Of a stretch of 64,000 bases of DNA, positions 46,354-55,069 are shown piece after piece (positions within the stretch are counted from its first letter, which is position 1; the number at the start of each line of letters is the position of its first letter). Under the pieces are notes generated by a model. It searched no databases. It was given only the letters and a program-made list of their open reading frames with translations, and was not told the origin of the DNA. Origin of the DNA: Paralithodes platypus (taxonomy: Eukaryota > Arthropoda > Malacostraca > Decapoda > Lithodidae); assembly GCA_032716605.1 (NCBI GenBank), contig CM064509.1, forward strand, positions 40,770,866 through 40,834,865. The letters run 5' to 3'. The position numbers were made by a program, and so were the translations under genes.

Positions 46354-46821
46354 TTAAGGGTGGAGGTGTTTTTTTCTTTTTGTGAATAGGTTTCTGCGTG
46401 ATTGGTTTGTCAGAGGCTTTGGGATGGATTTTGTTTTTAATGAGATCAGCCTCTGGCCGCAGTCAACCTGGGCCTGGAGTTTTTGAAGGAGGTCAAGTCC
46501 AAGGAAACCATCGTAATGTTTACAGTGGGAGGAAAATACTGTGAACGGGTGATAACAACGAGCATGGGGGGCAGGAGTAGTTACTGACAGGGGCAAAGTG
46601 TCTCCTAGGAGATTTAAGTAGGTATCAGCAGCTGAGATTAGTTCTGATTTGGTAGGTAACAAGGGGCCAAATAGTCGGTGGTGTTGATTATAGTAAGACT
46701 TGAACAAAAATGACTTGGCAGCTCCCGTGTCGATTAACAAGCGGACAGGAATGTCCTTGATTTTGGCCATGTAGTAAATGGGGGCAGTGCGATCAGTTAT
46801 GGCGTCCCCCGCCGAGGCCAT
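46354..46821 (-). CDS. Gypsy aspartic protease
   Basis: This 155-codon frame starts at ATG 46821. The active-site motif LLIDTGAAKSFL and the second conserved block DGFLGLDLL are those of a retropepsin, which would cut the element's polyproteins. Upstream lies gag, separated by 17 bases and in another frame, so expression probably relied on frameshifting or a restart. A basic tail (RRNLFTKRKKHLHP) ends the frame. Confidence 0.85.
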   Translation of the reverse strand: MASAGDAITDRTAPIYYMAKIKDIPVRLLIDTGAAKSFLFKSYYNQHHRLFGPLLPTKSELISAADTYLNLLGDTLPLSVTTPAPHARCYHPFTVFSSHCKHYDGFLGLDLLQKLQAQVDCGQRLISLKTKSIPKPLTNQSRRNLFTKRKKHLHP

Positions 46822-46838
46822 CGTGGGCGGGGGGTACT

Positions 46839-47813
46839 TTAAAAATCCTGGGAGTCGGTATCTACCTCCTCCAGGGTTTCCTCGGTATCGTCTGAGGTCC
46901 TGATAGGGGCTATTTCTCCGGTGTGCATTTCCTCCATTTCTTCCTCTTGTCCCAACTCCTCTTCATTTACAGAAATGCGAGGAGTAAAGGGGCGAGGTTT
47001 GGCAGAGTCACGAATTTGATGGAGGGCACACTGAGCACTACAGGCAGGGAAATCATAGGGGTTGATAATTACTAATGTAGGGTTTTTACTTTGGAAGGTG
47101 TTGTAGGTTCTGTTCCGGTTGAAGATTCTGCGTAGCTGGGTAGGTTGGAACCGGGGCCTAATGGGTTGGGGCTTGCCGGAAGGGTAGGTCGGTCTGTTGT
47201 GGAAGGATGAGGATGGGTAGGCATTCTTGGAGTTAAAGGTTTGAGCCTTGGGGTTTTGGTGGTCGAGGTGCTGCGGGTGCGTGGGAAACTTCTTTATTAC
47301 AGCGATTTGGGTGGGTGTTTCTGTGCGCACGGCCAAAATACGTCGGATCGTGATGAGATCTTTTTGATATCCGACGAAATCGTGCACACGGAAATTATCT
47401 TTTACTGCTGAGGGCAATATTGATACAAGGTTGACCAGAATCTGCTGCTCTTGCTGGATTCTGGTCAATGTGGGGAAAGACACTTTTATATGTTGGGCGA
47501 TCTTATTCACTGTGGCATCTAGATCGCCTTCGAATTTAGTGTCTTGGATACGGGTGTGGGCCACGAAAACGCCCAACGAAGGCTTAATGGCATCTATCAC
47601 TATTGGGCGAAATTCGTCCCATGTGAGAGCAGGTTGCACTTGGTAGGCAACCAGGGAAACGGCTTTTCCCAGGTGCGTTAATGTCACGGCTATCTTTTCT
47701 GCGTCCGTGGTATAAACTAGGTCAAGTACGGGTTTCACTATGTCCATGAACGTTTCGATCTCGTACGTTTCCCCATCATAATGTGGGATGGGGATGTGAG
47801 AACGGTGCGCCAT
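46839..47813 (-). CDS. Gypsy gag
   Basis: I choose ATG 47813 (MAHRSHIPIPHYDGETYE) because the sequence upstream belongs to the leader and LTR. The N-terminal half has the capsid-type core (ETFMDIVKPVLDLVY, ALTWDEFRPIVIDAI, QQEQQILVNLVSILP). The C-terminal half is rich in Gln, Pro and Arg (about 47100-47290) and ends in an acidic stretch. No CCHC zinc knuckle is visible; only a CSAQC motif occurs. A TGG-starting primer-site candidate lies immediately left of the LTR fragment, on the minus strand near 47893. Confidence 0.8.
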   Translation of the reverse strand: MAHRSHIPIPHYDGETYEIETFMDIVKPVLDLVYTTDAEKIAVTLTHLGKAVSLVAYQVQPALTWDEFRPIVIDAIKPSLGVFVAHTRIQDTKFEGDLDATVNKIAQHIKVSFPTLTRIQQEQQILVNLVSILPSAVKDNFRVHDFVGYQKDLITIRRILAVRTETPTQIAVIKKFPTHPQHLDHQNPKAQTFNSKNAYPSSSFHNRPTYPSGKPQPIRPRFQPTQLRRIFNRNRTYNTFQSKNPTLVIINPYDFPACSAQCALHQIRDSAKPRPFTPRISVNEEELGQEEEMEEMHTGEIAPIRTSDDTEETLEEVDTDSQDF

Positions 47814-47896
47814 GATGTTATCGTGTTCTGGCTGTTCCAAACTTGCAATGCAATGCAACCTTTTATCCGAATCAAGAACCACCGCTGCCGCCAATG

Positions 47897-48041
47897 TTAT
47901 GCCCTGTTTTTCTACAGGATTAACTTGGGTAATGTGAGTTCTAACTGACTGGGTATAGAAGGCTGCATGCACAAAACAAGCTATGAGGAATAGAGAACAC
48001 AAAATAAACACGCGGTAACAAGACACACGATCACTTTTATT
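47897..48041 (-). repeat. Fragment of gypsy 5' LTR
   Basis: On the minus strand the segment ends GGGCATAACA, followed by TTGGCGGCAGCGG. This looks like an LTR terminus plus a primer-binding site. Only about 145 bp remain before homology switches to the 1.9-kb direct repeat at 48042. The call rests on the CA end and the TGG start, so it is tentative. Confidence 0.5.
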
Positions 48042-48240
48042 GATGAACACACTTTTATAGTTTCCTTGATGATGATTAATATGAAGCATAAGAAGGTATG
48101 AATACTCGTACAAGACAAATGATAGAATTGAACAACTAGCATTAACCTGGGAACTGCGGGGAGACTCTTAAGAGTTCCCCCGGCGGACTGCGGGGAGACT
48201 CTTATGAGTGAGTGAAAAAAAAAATCAACGTTTGACATCG

Positions 48241-48279
<39 letters not shown>

Positions 48280-50536
48280 GCCCCTGGGCCATGCAAAATC
48301 TCAGTCCTCTACCTCACCTCCTTCCCCACTTTCCTCCTCTCCTTCAGTTATCACCTATTTTCCCTGTTATTCCCTTATTCTGAGGTATATTTTCGTGCTA
48401 ACATTAGCGAGTTGCAAGCAGGGTGTTGTCATCACTGATGGCAAGCGAGTGCAAGAGAGAGAGAGAGTATCGATCGACTGTGTCTCAGTGGCCTTGGGGG
48501 AAATTGGCGGGAAAGTAGCTTGCCTCACCCATACATTATACAACTCGCGGGCTATATCTCCGATTTTGACCATCCAAACGCTGTTTTCACTCATTTTATT
48601 GTTGTTTCAGGTTAATACCTTTATAATCAACCCATAATAGGCACATATGGATAAGTATTAATGCTATTAATGGTACAATGAATATTTTAGTGACGGAAAC
48701 ACCTCAAATACGTCAGCACAGGGGGACGTTTCCAATTACCCCCATGCGCACTTGTTAGGTTAAGTGGATCTGGATGGAGCCTAGTCTCCCACTTCCAACG
48801 TTCAGGTATTAATCTTCTGATCACTGGCTTTATTCACAAGTTGATATACTGGAGACCATAAATGTTACTTATAGATTCATATTCACTATTAGATTTATCA
48901 CTGGTAGCTCTGATGCACAAGTAGTAGTTCACAGACTAGATTAGACACGCATATTTTAGAGCACGGGAATTCTAGTAACCTCAGGGGGGTACTGATCTAA
49001 GTTTTATATTCTTGTATCAGAAATACATAGAACGCAAAATCAGTGGGCGAACATTCAGATATCACTAGGGTTTCACTTCTATGCAATAATATCTTGATAT
49101 ATGGGTAATTACGAGAGTTAATATCGCCTGTTAATTAATAAACACTGATACGCTTAGCACTTCCTAATGGAATGGTTATATATGAATTATACTGGGGCAA
49201 AGATATAGCCACTTCATAGAAATATTAATAAGTGAGTCTCTAAATAGCACTGTAACACTGTAGTGCTGATAGAGTGAATCTTGGGTTGTATTTGATTGGT
49301 CTGGTCCTGGTTATCTTGCGTCCGTGAGGTTGGGGGCTAGTGACTGGTTCCGCGGCCGTCCAGATGGTCCATATGTAGAAGTTCTCAAGACGGATCTCTT
49401 GGCGATCGTTGCTGGCTACACTCTTATATCCCCACTGGTTTATGTGAAGGTTATAAGGTGCACGTAGATTTCTTTTACGTGGACAGATTCTTCTATCTCA
49501 ATCTGCCACGGAGTCTGCCGGCTCTGGAACTCAATTCTCAGGAACAAAACAAGGGCAGAGCTAGAGGTCAACTTAAGGGACCAGCCACTGGTTGGTGTCT
49601 ATCTTTCAACTGATTTTACTGGGGGCTGGAGCTTGATTTATAGGTGTGGTTTTGGACCCTGTTGGCCATAGGGATCTCGAGTTTTGATGGACTTATTTGA
49701 GCTCTCAATTGATACGGGACTAGGTCAGGGGGTGATTACTGTTGTGGCACATGGCTGTATGGAGCCTTCATACTGTAATATAACTGAGCCTTAGTAAGAG
49801 GTACTATTTTGGCTATACTGGAAGTATTTAGGGGAGAAAGACCGGATCTACTTTGCGAGGAGGTTTGGGACAGCTGTGCTAGGAGCGTCTCTCTTAAATT
49901 GCTCAGTCTTCATTCTAGGGTATAGCTGAGGTGCTAATTTGGTTATCGGAGTATGCAAGGAAGGTTAATGGTTTATTGTGGGTTAATAGAGGTTAGTAAG
50001 GGTGTTAGTCATACATGGTTAGTTCATTGATAGGAAGAATTCCTGTGCTACCTGGCAATGACCCGGAAGTCCAAACAGGGGTCAGGTATACCTCCGCAGG
50101 GGTAGGGGTCTCCCTCCTCGGGTGGTTGAAAGGGGTAGGTGCGCGTCCCTTCTCTGTGATAGTCGTCGGGGCGGCTGTGGCTGGGGGCTTGCCATATCAC
50201 AAGGGTTTGTAATAACCCTCTGTTTATGAGACAGATGTGGGTGTTCGTAATACCAAAACCGAAGGTGCCTTGATCAGCTGGTTTACTTGGTTAGGTTGTT
50301 AATTGTATGGGTGGTTGGATGTGGTGGAGACTGGGTTGCTAACTCTGCCACATTGATCTGGGAGTATGGCAATAGAAGTTAGTCACTGGTGAGGCGGCTA
50401 GCCTCGCACGGACGATCATTTGGTACAGGGTTGTGAATGGGTTGTGAGGGAATAGATGGCATGCAAAGGGTTAGTAAAGTTCTAATGGTGTTCCTTCCTA
50501 CTGGGGGAAGGTAGGCTGGATAGGAGTATATATACA
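48042..50536. repeat. 1.9-kb TG...CA direct repeat, copy 2
   Basis: This is the same sequence as 33875-35750 with a 614-bp transposon at 48146-48759. It begins TGATGAACACACTTTTATAG and ends GTATATATACA. The two copies differ at only scattered bases, so they are a recent pair. Copy 1 supplies the empty site GCATTAAGTGG for the transposon. No protein is recognised. Confidence 0.8.
48146..48759. mobile_element. TTAA-flanked MITE, piggyBac-like (family C, copy 2)
   Basis: This is the reverse-orientation copy of 12702-13313. TTAA lies at 48142-48145 and 48760-48763. Termini are CCTGGGAACTGCGG and, read inward from the right, CCTAACAAGTGCGC. The matching repeat at 33875-35750 has an uninterrupted GCATTAAGTGG, a true empty site. 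A long A run (48241-48276) corresponds to the T run of copy 1. Confidence 0.95.
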
Positions 50537-51539
50537 ATTCAAACACTAATCCGCCGTAGTTTGAATCTACCGCGCAGAGCATTTAAAATCTGAGGAGCCT
50601 TCATCATGAGCGCACGCGACCTCACTCATGGCTTCAGTCATTATGAATTGGGTTCTCACTACGAAAAAACTTCGTAAAAAATAAAAAACAAAAAGAAAAT
50701 AAGAATAACTATCCAATAAGCTTTCCATCATATCGTGGATGTACTTGTGTGGATCTTTGACCAGACGCTGATTCAGGCGTCATTCTTCCTTCTCTGCTCT
50801 GCGATCAGCCGGCCCGGACGTGTCTCTCCACGCTCCGCTGGTTCTGCATTTGCTGCGTCCCTAGTGAGTTTTTTCTCATTTGTTTACTCCGGGATGTATG
50901 TATCGAGTAAGGTTAGGATATGCGTAGCAGGAGTGTCCTGGGCTGGTTGCCCGCAGTGCAGTGTATTTTGGGTCGTGTGTTTGGGGCATCTATTTCGGAT
51001 GTACCCTCGTGGTCCTGTTGTGGACAGGTGAACTTTTTTACAGTTAGCTAGCTTTGTGATGCAGGCGGCTTTCATTACGCGTTATTGCTTCCTTTTATCT
51101 TTCTGATGAGGTAGCGTATTTTTGCTGACGTTCCCAGCGTATTTTTCTTCACTTAGTGAAGATTTTTCTGGGTCCCGAGTCAGTTCTTCCCTTTGCCGGA
51201 AGTATTTGCTACAGTGGTGTGTTGGCGGTGGTTCCTGTTGTGATATAATTAAGTGCTTTTTGTTTATATTCCGACATGTTAATGTTATCCGTCTGCCTAG
51301 GACTAGCCAGCCTCTCGTAGCTTTACCACATATATAAGTGGTATTGATTTATTTTCTAAATATGTACTACTGTGTCATGTGTGTCCTGGTTTAGTTGTGT
51401 ATTGGCTAATTCCACGGTCTATTTATGTGTCCTGGGTTAGTTGTGTATTGGCTAATTCCACGGACTATGTTGGGCCCGGCGTTAGTTGTGTTTTGGCTAC
51501 ACCTCGGTCCGGTGGTGCGTTTAGATGGTATCTGGACGG
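50537..51539. other. No gene seen; small tandem repeat at 51376-51510
   Basis: I see no supported gene. A GAATTC-like TTCAAAC/GTTTGAA inverted pair sits at 50537-50572. At 51376-51510 three imperfect ~50-bp copies contain TAGTTGTGTATTGGCTAATT, the last more diverged. From about 51540 onward the CCGGCG-rich array begins. Confidence 0.6.
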
Positions 51540-52492
51540 GGTGGGTTTTTCCCGGCGGGTTTTTCTCGGTTTCACCTTGATAACCCCGGCTGGTTGCCGA
51601 GTTTTGGCCACGCGTGGTTTAAAAACAGGCTTGTTTCCCCGGCGAGTGGGTGTCTGTGGCTCCCCAGGACTGCGTCTCTGGGGTGCCTGTTTCAGGCTCC
51701 TTATGATTCCCGGCAGGTTGGCTGTACCCATCTAACAGTGTTCATACGGACACGTGTTGTTTGTAGTTTTTTCGGTTTTGCAAAGCCAATATAAAACTAT
51801 GCTGTTGTTGTATTTCCTCCCCGGCGATCTTTTACAAAGAAGTGGGGTTAGGAACAATTGGGGTTAACTTTTAAACTTTAAATCACCCGGCGGGTGCAAC
51901 CTGGAAGGGTGGGATGCCCGAATTTGCAAAAATTCAGTTTAGTTGACCAGACAATTGAAGGATGCATTGTGTATCGCCTCCTTCAACATACGGCGCTTTA
52001 GGGCACAATTGGGGTTATCGTTTTTTAAACTAATATTCACACCCGGCGGGTGCTCCTGGGAGGGATGGGAATAACGAATTTACAATTCAGTTAGTTAACC
52101 AGACAATTGAGGGATACGTTTTGTATCGCCGCCTTCAACATACGGCGATCTAAAAAGATACTTCGGGAGAAGTTAGATCTCGTATATTTGTCAGGCTTCC
52201 CAGTTTTTGATCTACGAGATAATTCGGGGGCCGGCGTCTTTTTTCGTTTTTTTTTTTTCCAAAATTGAATCTTGAAACAAACACCACCGGAAAGACTTAA
52301 TCAGTTATAAACGCCATGCTGGTCTTTATATATTATGTCAGAGGGTATTCATAAATCTTTTGGACAAATTAAGATATTCTGAAATCTTTTACTTAGGAAA
52401 CCCCACCGCGTAGCGAGCTGTAGTCGCTGAGTATTACGTCTCGTTACCCGGCGGGTTATTTAACACTTGTGTGCAAACATGTTTGGGTTAAC
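51540..52492 (+). repeat. First visible unit of CCGGCG-box array
   Basis: The stretch 51807-52492 matches 56317-57000 closely. It contains two diverged ~180-bp subunits (about 51836-52010 and 52011-52150), each with ACAATTGGGGTTA, CCCGGCGGGTGC, CCAGACAATTGA and CTTCAACATACGGCG. The upstream part (51540-51806) is a more diverged relative of 55480-55790. The unit is cut at GGGTTAAC (52485-52492) by a SINE. Confidence 0.85.
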
Positions 52493-52710
52493 TTGGTGTA
52501 GTGACTAGCGTCTCAGACTTCCACCCAGAAGGCCCGGGTTCGCGCCCACGCTCGGCGCATTAAAGATTTTTCACAAGCACTGAGTCGTTACCATCCCTCA
52601 TGAGCAAAGGGATGGGGTAGTAGTACAGGACCCCAATGGAAATACGCCTAATCGGCCTTATTGAGCTATCCTTAGCTAGCTTAGCATGCGCTAGCTTTAA
52701 GAACTATTAT
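52493..52710 (+). repeat. tRNA-derived SINE
   Basis: TTGGTGTAGTGACTAGCGTC (A-box-like) begins at 52493, and GGTTCGCGCCC (B box with one change) is at 52537-52547. The intervening arm can fold around CTTCCACCCAGAAGG. A non-tRNA body follows to about 52710. The repeat unit at 56985-57003 gives the uninterrupted target, GGGTTAACCTTATGAGCATT. The head is too diverged to call a functional tRNA. Confidence 0.75.
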
Positions 52711-52755
52711 TAATAACCTTATGAGCTAATGCTCATAAGGTTATTAATAATAGTT
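52702..52755. repeat. Perfect 25-bp palindrome at LINE 5' junction
   Basis: Arm 52702-52726 and arm 52731-52755 are exact reverse complements around TAAT. The left arm contains the SINE end and the original target AACCTTATGAGC. The right arm is its inverted copy. The following sequence to 52794 is AT-rich filler before the LINE begins. Confidence 0.93.
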
Positions 52756-52794
52756 ATGTAAATAATATTAATAATAGTTAATAAAATTATGATG

Positions 52795-55032
52795 TTACAG
52801 TGAGGTCCCCACTTGGATCTTCTGATCACTGTCTGATACAGGCCACCTGTCTATCACCTACCACACCTTCCCACTCTGAACCTGTTTTGGTGACTAAATG
52901 GCATTACGATAGGGCAGACTGGGAGGGTCTTCAAGGTTTCTTTATTGATATTCCTGGACCTTTCTTTCTAATGATGCACACTCCACCTTGAGCCACATAC
53001 AAGATTTTGTAAAAATTGGAATGGAAACTTTTATTCCTCATCAAAAGTACAGTAAAAGATCTAATTCACCTAAATGGTTTGACCATAATTGTGCTAGAGT
53101 AACTGAACAAAAGCAATAGCCTACAATGCATACACAAGATCAAAACACTGAAGCCTTAATTACTTTAGAAACATCAGAAATCATGCCTAAACTGTATTAA
53201 ACTAACTAAATCAAACTTTCTCCATAGCAGGCAAATAAACTTCTAAATAATCCAAATGATACAAAATATTTTGGTCTACTCTTAACTCATTCAAATCCAA
53301 CTTCACTACTGCTTTCCATTCCACCATTAAAATCTCCGACTGGCAATCTGTAAGTGACCCACGAGGTAAAGCTAACCTTCTTGCAGATATTTTCTCCACC
53401 AACTCAACCTTAGATGAAATAAATCAAGATGTCCCTGTACTTAATTTTAATTCACCTGAAATTCCCTCACTTAAGATCCACACCAATATGTCAAAACTAT
53501 TTTGCAGAATCTCTCAGTAGATAAGGCTCCTGGTCCAGATGAAATTCCTCCAATAGTACTTAAGAATTGCTCCTTGGTGCTCGCTCCTGTATGGCAAATT
53601 TTTCCGTCTGTGTACTCATACCTCATTCCCAGTACCCTGGAAAGAAGCAAACATCCATCCAGTTCCTAAAAAGGTGCCTCTTCAGATCCATCAAACTACA
53701 GACCAATAGCTATAACTTCCACTCTTGGCAAAGTTTTTGAAATTATATTAATCACATAATTAAGCATCTGGAGAATAATAAATTAATCAGTGATAGGCAA
53801 TATGGTTTTAGACGATGTCGATCAACTGCAGACATTCTTTGCCTTCTTACGCATCAAATCAACCAAGCTACAGACCAACATGGTGAAACACATACAATAG
53901 CACTGGATATATCAAAGGCATTTGATAGAGTCTGGCATCAATCCTTATTGTCGAAGATGTCACACTACGGCCGCATCATTAGTTCCACTAATTTCTTCTT
54001 ATCTTCATAACAGAAAAATATGTGTAATGGTAGATGGCCTTTATTCTCAATTTCACTCAATACTGCTGGTGTTCCCAGGGATCAGTTTTGGCCCCAACTC
54101 TGTTCCTCATTCATATCAATGATCATATCTACCACTCAATCCAATACATCTACGCAGATGACTCAACACTCCACAGTTCCTTCACATTTACCAATTCTTT
54201 CACCCAACCCGATCTTATAAATTCAAAAATAAACACTGCAATTTCTCTGAACCAGACCTTTCTAGAATTAATGAATGGGGACAAGAGAATCTAGTTTCCT
54301 TTAATGCACAGAAAACCAAGTACATTCAATTTTCTAACCGACAGAATCTCACTGACTCCCATATATTTTTAATGATGTAAATATTCCCACTTCCCCTAGT
54401 ATTGACATTCTCGGTGTAACATTAACTACTAACTTGAGCTGGAACATTATGTTAGAAGCATTGCTAAGAATGCCTCTAAAAAACTGGAACTCCTGTACAG
54501 AGTTCGAGATTCTTCACTGACGAGCAGTTGGCCGAATATAAGTCATGTGCGCTCTCAGATGGATTACTGTTCACCTCTGGGGTGGAAGTGGAGTGGTTGC
54601 ATTGAGGCAGTTGGACAAAATTCAAATAAACTATTAGATTAATCAATAACCCTGCAATCACACAGGACCTTCCTACATTAGCCATACGAAGAAACGTTGC
54701 ATCCCTTGCATTATTCTACAGATATTTTCAGCAATTGTTCCGAGACTTGCTTCAATTGTGCCGCCTCTCCACATCTTTCCCCGTAGAACTAGGGCAGCTG
54801 AGAGCGCCCATGAATTTACACTTTCTCCTCCACAATGCAGTACTTCTGCTTATCCATTTATCCCCCAGAGCTACTACTCTTTGGAATTCACTTCCCTCGA
54901 ATTGCTTTCCACAAACTTACAATCAACAAATGTTTAAATCCAGTTGTTACAAACATTTTATGAATGGAGGATGCCTTTAGGCACATGGACCTTTTTGTTT
55001 TATCTGTGTTTTTCCTTCCTCCATTCATTGTC

Positions 55033-55066
<34 letters not shown>
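52795..55066 (+). mobile_element. 5'-truncated poly(A) LINE, second copy
   Basis: This plus-strand copy is the same family as 40291-43277 and begins in the last endonuclease block (GSSDHCLIQ). RT pieces are visible in several frames: DKAPGPDEIPPI (about 53520), DRQYGFRRCRSTADIL (about 53790), LDISKAFDRVWH and YADDSTLHSS (about 54150). Frameshifts and deletions are numerous, so it is inactive. A poly(A) run at 55037-55066 ends it. Flanking sequence is the CCGGCG-box array, which continues at 55067 with GTTCCTGGAAATTTTC. Confidence 0.9.

Positions 55067-55069
<3 letters not shown>

Larger units (their letters stand above)
37966..48041 (-). mobile_element. Large Ty3/gypsy element with nested LINE
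   Basis: From the 5' side (right): an LTR fragment (48041-47897), gag, protease, a long linker ORF, RT, RNase H, integrase, a Pro-rich tail and an accessory ORF, then 3' untranslated repeats. A poly(A) LINE splits the integrase at 43278/40290. The element is broken by at least three frameshifts in pol and by a 418-bp duplication. Its outer LTRs are not cleanly visible; instead it lies between the two 1.9-kb direct repeats. The coordinates given cover the recognisable body only. Confidence 0.8.

Noticed and set aside
33875..50536. The direct repeats as LTRs of the gypsy element between them
   Set aside because: No primer site or polypurine tract adjoins them on either strand, outer flanks share no duplication, and the gypsy body has its own LTR fragment at 47897-48041.
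50735..51794. Host gene exons in short open frames
   Set aside because: Frames are short, overlap on both strands and match no family I know. Part of the stretch is tandem repeat or array sequence.
52493..52565. Functional tRNA gene on the plus strand
   Set aside because: The B box has a mismatch and the acceptor stem does not pair. The unit is inserted inside a repeat with a known empty site, so SINE is preferred.
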